Positions 26,217 to 34,678 of a stretch of DNA of 64,000 nucleotides are shown piece after piece. The stretch is from Dehalococcoidales bacterium (GTDB taxonomy: Bacteria > Chloroflexota > Dehalococcoidia > Dehalococcoidales > UBA2162), in NCBI GenBank assembly GCA_016932435.1, contig JAFGCW010000066.1:62001-126000 (forward strand). Reading direction: 5' to 3'. Position 1 is the stretch's first letter, and every line of letters starts with the position of its first letter. The notes beneath the pieces were generated by a model. That model was not told the DNA's origin. It worked only from the letters and a program-made list of their open reading frames with translations, and made no database searches. The translations under genes were made by a program, and so were the position numbers.

Positions 26217-28135
26217 GTACGGTGGATACAGACGCTGTCAATTCCGCTTACCGTGAACTCCGGGATGGAGCTTCAGGACGCTGGAATGAATTGTGGAACG
26301 GCGGTAATCCTGTCATCCTGGTCGGCGCAGCCACCTGCGGAAGAGCAGCCGGCGCACTGGAAGTGCAGGATATTCTGAAAGAGGAAGTCAGGAAACGCGG
26401 ACTGAACTGTCCGGTAATAGAAGTCGGCTGTATGGGTCATTGTTACGCCGAACCACTGATAGTTATCAGTAAACCGGGCAATCCACCGGTCTGTTACGGT
26501 CAGGTCAATCCGGTGATAGCCGAAAAACTGGTCAGGGACTACCTGGTTGGAGACGATCCTTGCCTGGAATTCGTTCTCGGTGCGATGGAGCAGAACGACC
26601 TGATACCGAGTTTCGATGATTTTCCAAGGGCGCAATACGAACACAAGATAATCCTAGAAAATTGCGGCAGAATAGACCCGGAAGATATAGACCATTACCT
26701 GGCTGTTGGCGGTTATTCCGCCCTTGCTGAAGTATTAACGGGGGAACCGGAGAAAGTAATCGAGGAGATAAAGCAGACCGGTCTGAGAGGCAGGGGGGGT
26801 GCCGGTTTTTCTACCGGGCAGAAATGGGAGACCTGTCGGAACGCGAAGGGCAGGACGAAATATATAATCTGCAACGGCGACGAGGGCGATCCGGGAGCAT
26901 TCATGGACAGGGATATCCTGGAAAGCGACCCTCACTCGGTAATAGAGGGAATGATTATCGCAGGGTATGCAGTTGGGGCTCGAAACGGATATATTTATGT
27001 TCGAGCTGAATACCCTCTTGCCGTTCACCGTGTTGAAGTAGCCATTAAACAGGCGAAGGCAAAAGGATTGCTGGGAAGAAATATCCTGCATAGTGGATAC
27101 AGTTTCGATATCAAGATGTTCCAGGGATCCGGGGCTTTTGTCTGCGGTGAAGAATCAGCTCTGATAACATCCATGGAAGGCCATGCAGGAATGCCGAGGC
27201 ACCGGCCGCCATACCCTGCTACGAATGGTCTGAACGGAAAGCCTACTGTTATCAATAATGTAAAGACGCTTGCCTTTGTACGCCATATTATCAGCAAAGG
27301 AGCAGAGTGGTTCAGCGGGATAGGTACAGAAAAAAGTAAAGGAACAGCCGTATTTGCCTTAGCCGGGGACATCGTCAACGCCGGACTGGTGGAAGTACCG
27401 ATGGGTACACCCCTGAGAAAGGTTATCTATGATGTCGGAAGCGGTGTACCGGGTGGCAGGGAATTCAAGGCGGTACAGATAGGCGGACCTTCAGGGGGCT
27501 GTCTGCCGGAGTCTGTCCTCGATCTGCCGGTCGATTTCGATTCTCTGAGTGAAGCGGGTGCGATGATGGGTTCGGGAGGAATGGTTGTCCTCAGCGAAGA
27601 TAAATGTATGGTGGAGATTGCCCGATATCTCCTGGAATTCACACAGAAAGAGTCTTGCGGAAAATGTACGTTCTGCCGACTGGGAACGAAACAGATGCTG
27701 GAAATACTGAACAGGATCACGAAGGGAAAGGGAGAACCGGAAGATATCGATACCCTTGCCGATTTGGCGCGGGATATACAGGCAGGTTCGCTGTGCAACC
27801 TGGGCAAGACGGCTCCGAATCCGGTGCTGACGACATTAAAGTATTTCCTTGACGAATACGAAGCTCATATTAACGAAAAACGCTGCCCGTCATTGATGTG
27901 CCTTGATCTGATAGCGTTTTATATACTTCGTGATAGGTGTGAACGTTCCTGTGACGCTTGCATCGGTACCTGCACCGTAGAGGCGATCTACCCGGATAAA
28001 CAGAGAATCAAGGTGATAGACCAGGAAAAATGCGTAAAGTGCGGTACCTGCCTGACAAGCTGTCCGCCTCAGTACAACGCGATTATAAAGGTGTCTCCGC
28101 CAGGTGAGGTGGACGTACTGGAACAGAAACGATGA
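26213..28135 (+). CDS. NuoF-like NAD(P)H-oxidising flavoprotein
   Basis: The 640-residue protein is a NuoF/HndC/HydB-type subunit. It has an N-terminal thioredoxin-like [2Fe-2S] domain (residues about 30-125), then an FMN/NADH-binding domain (GLRGRGGAGFSTGQKW and ICNGDEGDPGAFMDRD). The N3-type cluster motif is ESCGKCTFCRLGT, and a C-terminal extension has two ferredoxin-like sites (CERSCDACIGTC and KCVKCGTCLTSC). The extra C-terminal domain is typical of soluble bifurcating or ferredoxin-linked enzymes rather than respiratory complex I. BamH-type subunits of class II benzoyl-CoA reductase are also related. Confidence 0.9.
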   Translation: MSTVDTDAVNSAYRELRDGASGRWNELWNGGNPVILVGAATCGRAAGALEVQDILKEEVRKRGLNCPVIEVGCMGHCYAEPLIVISKPGNPPVCYGQVNPVIAEKLVRDYLVGDDPCLEFVLGAMEQNDLIPSFDDFPRAQYEHKIILENCGRIDPEDIDHYLAVGGYSALAEVLTGEPEKVIEEIKQTGLRGRGGAGFSTGQKWETCRNAKGRTKYIICNGDEGDPGAFMDRDILESDPHSVIEGMIIAGYAVGARNGYIYVRAEYPLAVHRVEVAIKQAKAKGLLGRNILHSGYSFDIKMFQGSGAFVCGEESALITSMEGHAGMPRHRPPYPATNGLNGKPTVINNVKTLAFVRHIISKGAEWFSGIGTEKSKGTAVFALAGDIVNAGLVEVPMGTPLRKVIYDVGSGVPGGREFKAVQIGGPSGGCLPESVLDLPVDFDSLSEAGAMMGSGGMVVLSEDKCMVEIARYLLEFTQKESCGKCTFCRLGTKQMLEILNRITKGKGEPEDIDTLADLARDIQAGSLCNLGKTAPNPVLTTLKYFLDEYEAHINEKRCPSLMCLDLIAFYILRDRCERSCDACIGTCTVEAIYPDKQRIKVIDQEKCVKCGTCLTSCPPQYNAIIKVSPPGEVDVLEQKR

Positions 28136-28791
28136 AACAAGTATCCCTGACAATAAACGGAAAGGAAATAACCGCCGAAGAAGGCGCGAACCTGTTATGG
28201 ACGGCACTCGATAACGATATTTATATCCCGAACCTGTGCGCTATCCGCGAAAAAGAGGAGCCGTCTGCTTCCTGCCGGCTCTGTTTCGTCGAGATTGAAG
28301 GATATCGAAGACCGGTCACGGCCTGTACCGAAACAGTCAGAGAAGGAATGGTAGTTAATACCAGAGGAGAAGAGTCGCTACGGCTTGCTTCCACCGGTTT
28401 CGAGCTATTGATGGCTTCCCATCCGGTCGACTGCGCTCATTGCCTGGCGAACGGCAACTGCGAGCTTCAGAAAATTGCCGCCCACCTGAAGATAAGGATA
28501 AACACGGAACGATTCACGAAAATTTTACCTGACCTACCGGTAGATGAAAGTCACCCAAAGTATATTCATGATCCCAACAAATGTGTTCTCTGCGGCAGGT
28601 GCGTCTGGATGTGCCGGAAGAACGGCAGCGGAGCATTTGGTTTTGCCCATCGCGGATTCGATAGAGTGGTAGCACCTTTCAGAAACATGCCTATGAATGA
28701 GATAGATTGTACGAATTGCGGAGAATGTATCAACATCTGTCCAACTGGGGCACTGGTGTTGAAAAACGCAGATAGAGGGCAGTTTGGTTAG
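28132..28791 (+). CDS. NuoG N-terminal-type iron-sulfur subunit
   Basis: This 219-residue protein corresponds to the N-terminal part of NuoG/HndD. It has a [2Fe-2S] domain (CAIREKEEPSASCRLC, later TACTE), a histidine-containing cluster region (HPVDCAHCLANGNCELQ), and two C-terminal [4Fe-4S] sites (CVLCGRCVWMC and CTNCGECINIC). It ends where the [FeFe]-hydrogenase or molybdopterin domain would begin, so the catalytic partner must be encoded elsewhere. It overlaps the upstream gene (ATGA). The module should transfer electrons between NAD(P)H and a low-potential acceptor. That role is inferred. Confidence 0.88.
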   Translation: MKQVSLTINGKEITAEEGANLLWTALDNDIYIPNLCAIREKEEPSASCRLCFVEIEGYRRPVTACTETVREGMVVNTRGEESLRLASTGFELLMASHPVDCAHCLANGNCELQKIAAHLKIRINTERFTKILPDLPVDESHPKYIHDPNKCVLCGRCVWMCRKNGSGAFGFAHRGFDRVVAPFRNMPMNEIDCTNCGECINICPTGALVLKNADRGQFG

Positions 28792-29603
28792 GCTACAGGT
28801 TTCTGCGCTACGATAACCATCCACTGGGGCAGGGCTGCGTGTGGGTTAACATGCCAGTCCAGCAAACGTTCATCGCCGCCTTTGTTGTATAATCTTCCTT
28901 CCCAGTAACTTGGTTCCTCAGCAGGATCTTCTGAAATACGACGGATTATTAATCCGCTGTCTGCCAGGGCATTGATAAAATCACTCATCATCCAGTAGAA
29001 GTTATGAGTGGTTACATCAATTCCATCCACTCCTTCGTGGGTATACGGGCCTGTTTCAAAATAAGGCTGAGCTATTTCAAATTCCGGCTGGTCTTTAAAC
29101 GGTCTGGTGAACGGGTGGATTTCATGGAAAATTAAGTATCCTCCCGGTTTCAGCACCCTGCATACTTCCGTATATACTTTTTTAAGGTCCGATATCCAGA
29201 CATATGTTCCCGGTGTGGATATGACCAGATCATAACCTTCATTTTCTACAGGAGATAAGTCTGCTGCATCGCACTGGAGAAACCGGATATCAAGGTTCAG
29301 TATTCCGGCGCGTTCCCTGGCTATGTTCAGCCGGAGTTCCGAAATATCGGTAGAAGTAACCTTCATACCCATTCCGGCGAGGGCGAAGACGGCGAAATTA
29401 TCACCGCTGGCGATGACGCAGGCTTTCTTACCTTTGGAATTACCGATGAATTCATCAAAAACTTCCTGCATTCTTCGATCCAGAGCAAAAGAAGATTGCT
29501 CTTTACATGTGTTCCAGATTTCTTCATCAAGCTTCTGCCAATCCTGAGATTTTACATCCCACCATTTTCTATTCGTATCGTGTATTTCGTTAATATAGTT
29601 CAT
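28788..29603 (-). CDS. SAM-dependent methyltransferase
   Basis: This class I methyltransferase of about 271 residues has motif I variant ACVIASGDNFAVFALAGMG (about residue 73), then VTSTDISELRLNIA for the acidic ribose-binding residue, DLVISTPGTYVW and VCRVLKPGGYLIFHEIHPF. The substrate is unknown. I place the start at the ATG at 29603 because the conserved region begins there (MNYINEIHDTNRKWW). An upstream start at 29657 is possible. It is divergent from a MarR gene with palindromes between them. Its 3' end overlaps the convergent NuoG-like gene by 4 bases. Confidence 0.82.
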   Translation of the reverse strand: MNYINEIHDTNRKWWDVKSQDWQKLDEEIWNTCKEQSSFALDRRMQEVFDEFIGNSKGKKACVIASGDNFAVFALAGMGMKVTSTDISELRLNIARERAGILNLDIRFLQCDAADLSPVENEGYDLVISTPGTYVWISDLKKVYTEVCRVLKPGGYLIFHEIHPFTRPFKDQPEFEIAQPYFETGPYTHEGVDGIDVTTHNFYWMMSDFINALADSGLIIRRISEDPAEEPSYWEGRLYNKGGDERLLDWHVNPHAALPQWMVIVAQKPVA

Positions 29604-29660
29604 AAAAAAATATTGTAACATACTGAATAAATTTTCACTACATGAATGAATTTTCATTTG

Positions 29661-29696
29661 TGTGAAAATTGTTCAGGGGTGTTTCTAATTTTCACA
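29661..29696. promoter_or_regulatory. Inverted repeat in methyltransferase/marR gap
   Basis: TGTGAAAATT (29661-29670) and AATTTTCACA (29687-29696) are perfect 10-bp inverted arms separated by 16 bases. A further related GAATTTTCAT occurs at 29648-29657. The set lies in the divergent promoter region and could be a binding site for the adjacent MarR protein. Confidence 0.45.
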
Positions 29697-29700
29697 ATCT

Positions 29701-29722
29701 ATGATATACTATAGTATATCAT
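29701..29722. promoter_or_regulatory. Perfect 22-bp palindrome before marR
   Basis: Bases 29701-29722 are a perfect 22-bp palindrome (half-site ATGATATACTA). It ends 18 bases before the TTG start of the MarR gene and just before its Shine-Dalgarno sequence. It is the right size for a MarR-dimer operator that would autoregulate the gene and perhaps the divergent methyltransferase. Confidence 0.6.
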
Positions 29723-29740
29723 TTTTGAGGAGGGGGTTCT

Positions 29741-30235
29741 TTGATAAACATTGAAATTGGTACTCCGGTTTTTGATGCATACCATCTTTTCATGCAGACA
29801 GCAGACGCTGTCCAGAAGTATGCTGATTCCACCTTTTACAGGAGAGCAGGTCTTTCGGTAAGTAAGTTCGGCGTGCTGCAGATCCTGGCTATTAAGGAAG
29901 GTTCGATGACACCTTCCGAGATTGCGCGGTGGATATTAAGAGAAAGGCACAACGTAACAACTCTGGTCAGCAGAATGAAGAAAGAAGGATTTGTCCGGGT
30001 AGAACCCAGTGCCACAGACAGGCGATCCATAAATATCATTCTTACGGAAAAAGGCTATGAAAAACTTGAACAGGCAGCGCCAGTAGCCAGGGACATAGCG
30101 AACCAGGTAATGGCATCGATGAGTGAGCGGAGTCTGAACAGTATGACCAAAACCTTGAATATGGTCAGGAAAAATGCCCACAACGGACTGGACGAACTTT
30201 CCAACAAGAACAAGAAACGTAAAAAATCCACCTAG
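29741..30235 (+). CDS. MarR-family transcriptional regulator
   Basis: The 164-residue protein has the MarR winged-helix layout. There are N-terminal dimerisation helices, the HTH MTPSEIARWILRERHNVTTL (about residues 56-75), recognition of SRMKKEGFVRVEPSATDRRS with the wing arginines of the DRR motif, and a C-terminal helix followed by a lysine-rich tail. The start is TTG at 29741 behind a strong GAGGAGGGGG. Two symmetrical sites directly upstream suggest autoregulation. Confidence 0.9.
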   Translation: MINIEIGTPVFDAYHLFMQTADAVQKYADSTFYRRAGLSVSKFGVLQILAIKEGSMTPSEIARWILRERHNVTTLVSRMKKEGFVRVEPSATDRRSINIILTEKGYEKLEQAAPVARDIANQVMASMSERSLNSMTKTLNMVRKNAHNGLDELSNKNKKRKKST

Positions 30236-30422
30236 CCGGATTAGCTTGTATCCATCTTATCAAAAATTATAGGAAACTAAGGACTGATGGCAGGTAGCTA
30301 TAAACTTGCAGGTATATTAGTACCTTTATCGCACGTCATGCTTAGTTACGCGGGTTTTGTGGTGGATATGTGTGTGTGCTAAAATGACTTGTTCTATTAA
30401 ACAAACGGAGTAGTATACGTTA

Positions 30423-30539
30423 ATGGCTAAGAAAGAGCTTTCGGATATCCAGGAATTCATCGATAACGTAAATAAGAAAGACAAACCGAACGGGAAGAGA
30501 GTCAAGTTCGGTTTCGCCAAACGAAAACGCAAGAACTAG
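30423..30539 (+). CDS. Small basic protein, 38 residues
   Basis: A short frame encodes 38 residues starting MAKKELSDIQEFIDNV and ending in the very basic KFGFAKRKRKN, with 13 Lys/Arg. It has a CGGAG Shine-Dalgarno about 12 bases before the ATG and a possible -10 (TAAAAT) further upstream. Its acidic N-terminal helix and basic tail look like a real small protein, perhaps nucleic-acid- or ribosome-associated. I do not recognise it. It stands alone in a 335-base gap, convergent with the next gene. Confidence 0.5.
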   Translation: MAKKELSDIQEFIDNVNKKDKPNGKRVKFGFAKRKRKN

Positions 30540-30570
30540 TATACGACATCAAACTTCTTGAGTTCTCAGT

Positions 30571-31569
30571 TTATTCGAAGGGGTTTTCCGTGTTTGAAAA
30601 ATCCGGGAGATAGTACTCTTTGGATTCCATTTCCTGTATCCAGCCGTTTTCCAGACCAAGTTCATCTGCCAGGCTGACTACTTCCTTGTATTCGTCCATA
30701 GAGATCGATCTACTTAGCTGCGGTACATTACGGGCATTAACCGTAGGATAGTACTGCGACATTATACTCACTGTAACTGAGGGAGAAATCTCTTCCGCCA
30801 GCCATCTAAGAGAATTATCACTGCCTGCCAATCCGTTGGGTAGAATAAGGTGACGCACTATTATCCCTTTCACAGCAATCCCGTTTTCATCCGTAATGAT
30901 GTTTCCTACCTGCCGGTACATTTCCTTGATAGCAACCCGGGAGTGTTTAACATAATCAGGTGCTATCGATAATTTACTGCTATTATCATCCGATGCGTAT
31001 TTAAGGTCAGGAAGATAAATACTGATAATCCCGTCGAGTAATTTAATCGTCTCCAGTGAATCATAGCTGCCGGTATTATAGACAAGCGGGAGGCGGAGAC
31101 CCATCGGTATCGCTTCTTCCATTACTGCCCGGACTATCTGGGGGACATAATGAGTAGGGGAGACGAGGTTGATGTTATGGCATTTCACTGCATCCTGGAG
31201 ATAGACCATTTTTTCAGCCAGGGATTGAATCGACAGTTCGTTGTTTCTCTGTGTCTCAGGATCCTGGCTTATCTGGAAATTCTGGCAGAAAACGCACCGG
31301 AGATTACAGTTACCGAAGAAAATGGTACCGGAGCCCCTGGTGCCGGATAATACCGGTTCCTCTCCATGGTGGGCGACTACCGAAGAGACAGCGGGGAGAT
31401 AGGCGGAATTACAGAATCCTCGTTCACCATCCAGGCGGTTAACTCCACAATTTCGCGGACAGATATCGCACGAAGTGAGCCTGGATTCTAGCTGTTCAAC
31501 CCGCTTATTTAGATCACCGGAATTATACAGAGACAGATAGCCCGGTTCAACAATGCTTTCCTTGTTCAA
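30571..31569 (-). CDS. PflA/AmrS-like radical SAM protein
   Basis: The 332-residue protein resembles the PflA-like/AmrS group. An N-terminal cysteine-rich segment (CDICPRNCGVNR, then GFCNSA, residues about 34-54) precedes the radical SAM motif CNLRCVFCQN (about 88-97), with GTIFFGNC just before it. These proteins are glycyl-radical-activating-enzyme relatives of mostly unknown target. No glycyl radical enzyme or AmmeMemoRadiSam partner gene is next to it. The ATG at 31569 gives full family length. Confidence 0.82.
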   Translation of the reverse strand: MNKESIVEPGYLSLYNSGDLNKRVEQLESRLTSCDICPRNCGVNRLDGERGFCNSAYLPAVSSVVAHHGEEPVLSGTRGSGTIFFGNCNLRCVFCQNFQISQDPETQRNNELSIQSLAEKMVYLQDAVKCHNINLVSPTHYVPQIVRAVMEEAIPMGLRLPLVYNTGSYDSLETIKLLDGIISIYLPDLKYASDDNSSKLSIAPDYVKHSRVAIKEMYRQVGNIITDENGIAVKGIIVRHLILPNGLAGSDNSLRWLAEEISPSVTVSIMSQYYPTVNARNVPQLSRSISMDEYKEVVSLADELGLENGWIQEMESKEYYLPDFSNTENPFE

Positions 31570-31651
31570 GATTACCTCATTTACCTTAATTACTCAATTT
31601 TAATTGTAGGTACTATTGATCTTACACTGATTTCTTGGGTCGTTGAAGTAG

Positions 31652-31679
31652 ATTCCCGTCCGCCGCGGCGGACGGGAAT
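31652..31679. repeat. Perfect 28-bp GC-rich palindrome
   Basis: A perfect palindrome with half-site ATTCCCGTCCGCCG lies in the gap between two - strand genes. It is much more GC-rich than its surroundings and has no T-run, so it looks like a REP/extragenic palindromic element rather than a standard terminator, although it lies just beyond the stop of the GNAT gene. Confidence 0.65.
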
Positions 31680-31692
31680 GGCGAGGAGATTG

Positions 31693-32193
31693 CTATGATT
31701 TATCAGTATATATTTTCTGCATTAAAACGACATCGAGTAATTTACCGGACTTGTAACCGACTTCTTTCATAACACCGATGTGCTCAAAGCCGAATTTCTC
31801 GTGAAGATAAATACTCCCATCGTTACCGGCAGTGATCCTTGAAATAATCGTGTGAAGCCCGGTTTCTTCACCTGCCTTTATTATTCTTTCGATCAACTGT
31901 CTGCCGGTTCCCTGTCCCCGATATCCATCTTTCACATATACTGAAATCTCCGCTGTTTCGGAATAAGCGAACCTGTCAGACCATTTACTAAGTGACGCCC
32001 AGCCGATGACCGTATCTTCATTTTCAGCAACGATAATCGGATTTCTGGAATCGTGGCTATCGAACCATTCTTTCTGACTTTCGACTGTTTTAGTTTCGGT
32101 ATCGAAAGTAGCATCCGTGGTAAGTATCGCTTCGTTGTATATGTCGGTGATTGCGGTAAGATCGTCATACATCGCCGGTCTGATGATAAGCAT
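31693..32193 (-). CDS. GNAT acetyltransferase, phosphinothricin type
   Basis: This 166-residue protein matches the PAT/bar-like GNAT group. N-terminal IRPAMYDDLTAITDIYNEAI is followed by FDTETKT and a VIGWASLSKW strand. The acetyl-CoA site is KDGYRGQGTGRQLIERII, and the ending is YLHEKFGFEHIGVMKEVGYK. Members acetylate amino groups of amino-acid-like compounds, and the actual substrate is unknown. It lies 14 bases after the next upstream gene on the - strand and likely belongs to the gltX transcript. Confidence 0.85.
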   Translation of the reverse strand: MLIIRPAMYDDLTAITDIYNEAILTTDATFDTETKTVESQKEWFDSHDSRNPIIVAENEDTVIGWASLSKWSDRFAYSETAEISVYVKDGYRGQGTGRQLIERIIKAGEETGLHTIISRITAGNDGSIYLHEKFGFEHIGVMKEVGYKSGKLLDVVLMQKIYTDKS

Positions 32194-32207
32194 CTGTCAG
32201 CATCCTG

Positions 32208-32717
32208 TTATGAAGGTATTTCGAAGACCCACTCGCACCAGTATTCCGGTGAATCGGGATCAGGAGCGCAGGCATTGCACCTGGTGGTAATCCGGGAATC
32301 TACCAGTTCAGCATAAGCCTGGTATAACATGGTACATCCCGGAACTCCGTCATAAACACCTTTACCAGCTCTTATTCTTGCTATCTGTATCGGGCACTCT
32401 AAACAACGGAATACGGCTTTTGTATCGGTCAATTCAACTACTTCGGGCTTATGAACGTATATCAGGGGATCGGCAAACAAAAGCTCCATTAACAACTGTA
32501 ATGGTGCTTTTCCTTCAGTATCCAGATTCTTCAGCAGTCTTTTACCGATAATCGGACTGGCTTTTTCCCAGACCACCTGATTCATCTCGAATGCGACATC
32601 GAAACCGTACTTCTCTTCAACTGCCAGGAACCAGAGTCCGTCTATCGTATAGTATGTCCTGGCGGCTACTTCTCTCAGGACATCACCGGAAATGGCAGAA
32701 TTATCGAAATCAGGCAT
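32208..32717 (-). CDS. Conserved protein with cysteine sites (DUF6125-like)
   Basis: The 169-residue protein shows an N-terminal helical part (YYTIDGLWFLAVEEKYGFDV) and a C-terminal part with spaced cysteines (FRCLECPIQIAR, GCTMLY, TRCNACAPDP). It resembles small conserved proteins of anaerobes listed as DUF6125, from memory. The cysteines could bind a metal or cluster. It sits 14 bases downstream of gltX with a clear Shine-Dalgarno (AAGGAG) and upstream of the GNAT gene. The function is unknown. Confidence 0.6.
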   Translation of the reverse strand: MPDFDNSAISGDVLREVAARTYYTIDGLWFLAVEEKYGFDVAFEMNQVVWEKASPIIGKRLLKNLDTEGKAPLQLLMELLFADPLIYVHKPEVVELTDTKAVFRCLECPIQIARIRAGKGVYDGVPGCTMLYQAYAELVDSRITTRCNACAPDPDSPEYWCEWVFEIPS

Positions 32718-32731
32718 CGGGGAAACTCCTT

Positions 32732-34198
32732 CTAACTCTTAAGCTTTTTTAAGGCGTTTTCCATCCGGTCAAGGCATACCGCTTTACCAAGGACCGCCAT
32801 TGTCTGGAATAGTGGCGGAGCCGCCATACGTCCGGTAGTGGCAACCCTGAGAGTACCGAAAAGCTGTCCTGCCTTCAGGCCCAGTTCTTCTGCCAGAGGT
32901 CTCAGCAGGTTTTCCATCGACTCTATATCGAACGGTTCCAACGCACGCAGTCGATCCAGAGATACCTCCAGGACTTTGACAGCATCTTCTTTTGTCATCT
33001 TTTTCCCGATAAGCGAATCAGGTTCATAGCCGGATTCTTCAATGTAGAAAAATCTAACCAGTTCAGGCACCTCAGCCAGTGTCTTGGCGCGTTCCTGGAC
33101 GAGTTCAAGCATCCGTTTCAAATAGTCTTTATCCAGGGGACGGTTTACCGCTTCCGGTAATCCTTTCTCAAGATACGGTATAGAACGATCCATAAACTCA
33201 TCAAGGCTGAGATTCCGTATGTACAGGCCGTTCATCCATTCCAGTTTTTCCCAGTTGAATAACGCTCCTGTTTTGCTGATTCTTTCCAGTGAAAAATTGT
33301 CGATTAATTCCTGCCGGGTCATAATCTCAGTCTTATCATCCAGCGACCAGCCGATCAGTGCCAGGAAGTTAAACAGAGCTTCCGGCAGGTACCCTTTTTC
33401 ACGGTATTGAAGGACTGCTACGTCGCCATGTCTCTTACTCAATTTAGCGCGATTCGGTCCGAGGAGCATCGGATGGTGAACGTAAAGCGGCGGTGTATAA
33501 CCGAGGGCTTTATATATCGCCAGGTGCATCGGAACGCTGGATATCCATTCATCTCCCCGAATAATATGCGTGATTTTCATTGCCGTGTCATCGACCACAT
33601 TTGCCAGGTGGTAGGTGGGATAGCCGTCCGATTTCAGCATGACGAAATCGTTAATTGTGCTGTAATCGAACGTGACATCGCCGTATATCAGGTCGTTGAA
33701 CGTTATATGACCTTCGAGCGGCACTTTCATACGGATAACAGGCTTGATTCCCTGCGCTTCATATTCGGCGCGTTGTTCCGGGGTGAGTTCGCGGCAGTGC
33801 CGGTCATAACCGGGTGGCTGCTTACGTGCCATTTGCTCTTTACGCATTTCTTCCAGTCGTTCCGATGAACAATAGCAATAATAGGCGTCTCCCTGGGATA
33901 TAAGCCTTTCCGCTGCTTCCCGGTAGAGTTCAAGCCGTTCCGATTGTATATATGGTCCATAGGGTCCTCCGACATCCGGACCCTCATCCCAGTCCAGTCC
34001 CATCCATTTAAGACTTTCGTAAATTACGTCTATGGCTCCTTCAACCTTGCGAGTCAGATCGGTATCTTCGATGCGGAGTATGAAAGAACCGCCGGTGTGC
34101 CTGGCCAGAAGCCAGTCATACATCGCCGTCTTGACATTACCTATATGCATGTAGCCGGTCGGACTTGGAGCTATACGTACTCTTACGGGTTCGGTCAT
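32732..34198 (-). CDS. gltX: Glutamate-tRNA ligase
   Basis: The 488-residue class I aminoacyl-tRNA synthetase has the HIGH-region RIAPSPTGYMHIGNVKTA (residues about 7-24) and the KMSKS-like KLSKRHGDVAVLQ (about 254-266), with a C-terminal anticodon-binding helical domain. It charges tRNA-Glu, and may also charge tRNA-Gln where an amidotransferase exists. Length and motifs are normal. It appears to lead a transcript that includes the two small genes that follow. Confidence 0.96.
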   Translation of the reverse strand: MTEPVRVRIAPSPTGYMHIGNVKTAMYDWLLARHTGGSFILRIEDTDLTRKVEGAIDVIYESLKWMGLDWDEGPDVGGPYGPYIQSERLELYREAAERLISQGDAYYCYCSSERLEEMRKEQMARKQPPGYDRHCRELTPEQRAEYEAQGIKPVIRMKVPLEGHITFNDLIYGDVTFDYSTINDFVMLKSDGYPTYHLANVVDDTAMKITHIIRGDEWISSVPMHLAIYKALGYTPPLYVHHPMLLGPNRAKLSKRHGDVAVLQYREKGYLPEALFNFLALIGWSLDDKTEIMTRQELIDNFSLERISKTGALFNWEKLEWMNGLYIRNLSLDEFMDRSIPYLEKGLPEAVNRPLDKDYLKRMLELVQERAKTLAEVPELVRFFYIEESGYEPDSLIGKKMTKEDAVKVLEVSLDRLRALEPFDIESMENLLRPLAEELGLKAGQLFGTLRVATTGRMAAPPLFQTMAVLGKAVCLDRMENALKKLKS

Positions 34199-34678
34199 TT
34201 TCAGTCCTCTACGATTATTACATTACGATTATAACAGGAAAATGCAATAGTCTCATAATAACCGGTTACCTGTGCGAATACACGTTTTAATAAACACAAC
34301 AGTTGACCTGTATTGCCAAATAGACCTATTATTAAGTAGCTGGATGTTATTATTCAGGTAGGGGAATGAGGAGGTGGATGCACATGCTTTGAGTCTTCTT
34401 CTTACTTGGTAGAATATTCTATTCTCTGTGGATTTTCATAAGTAATTTCATCAAAAAACAAAAATCAGCCGGTAAGTCCTGGAGTACCTGACCTGTCATG
34501 GGTACCCGCCGTGAAGCGGATTAATTAAAGTAGTTGATGTGAGTGTTGTTCTGGAAATTACTTGAAAGTGTTCCCATGGAACACTCACTTTATTGTACTA
34601 CCTCTATATTAAAGCCATATGGTAAAGTAATAACGATTTCCTGGATACCGGCTTTCGCCGGTATGGTTATTTGTGTGT
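34199..34678. other. 480-base gap with orphan promoter signals and hairpins
   Basis: No convincing gene is present. On the + strand TTGACC at 34302-34307 and TATTAT at 34326-34331 (18-base spacer) form a promoter. It leads to GAGGAGGTGG and an ATG at 34378, but that frame stops after four codons. Further on are AGTGTTCC/GGAACACT (around 34567-34585) and the repeat-like hairpin at 34645-34664. This could be a decayed gene leader or a small RNA. Confidence 0.4.
34645..34664. repeat. Short REP-like hairpin
   Basis: ATACCGGC and GCCGGTAT form an 8-bp perfect stem with a TTTC loop inside GGATACCGGCTTTCGCCGGT. This resembles intergenic palindromes dispersed in many bacterial genomes. It lies 15 bases beyond the stop of the SnoaL-like gene and could also act as its terminator. 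Confidence 0.5.
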
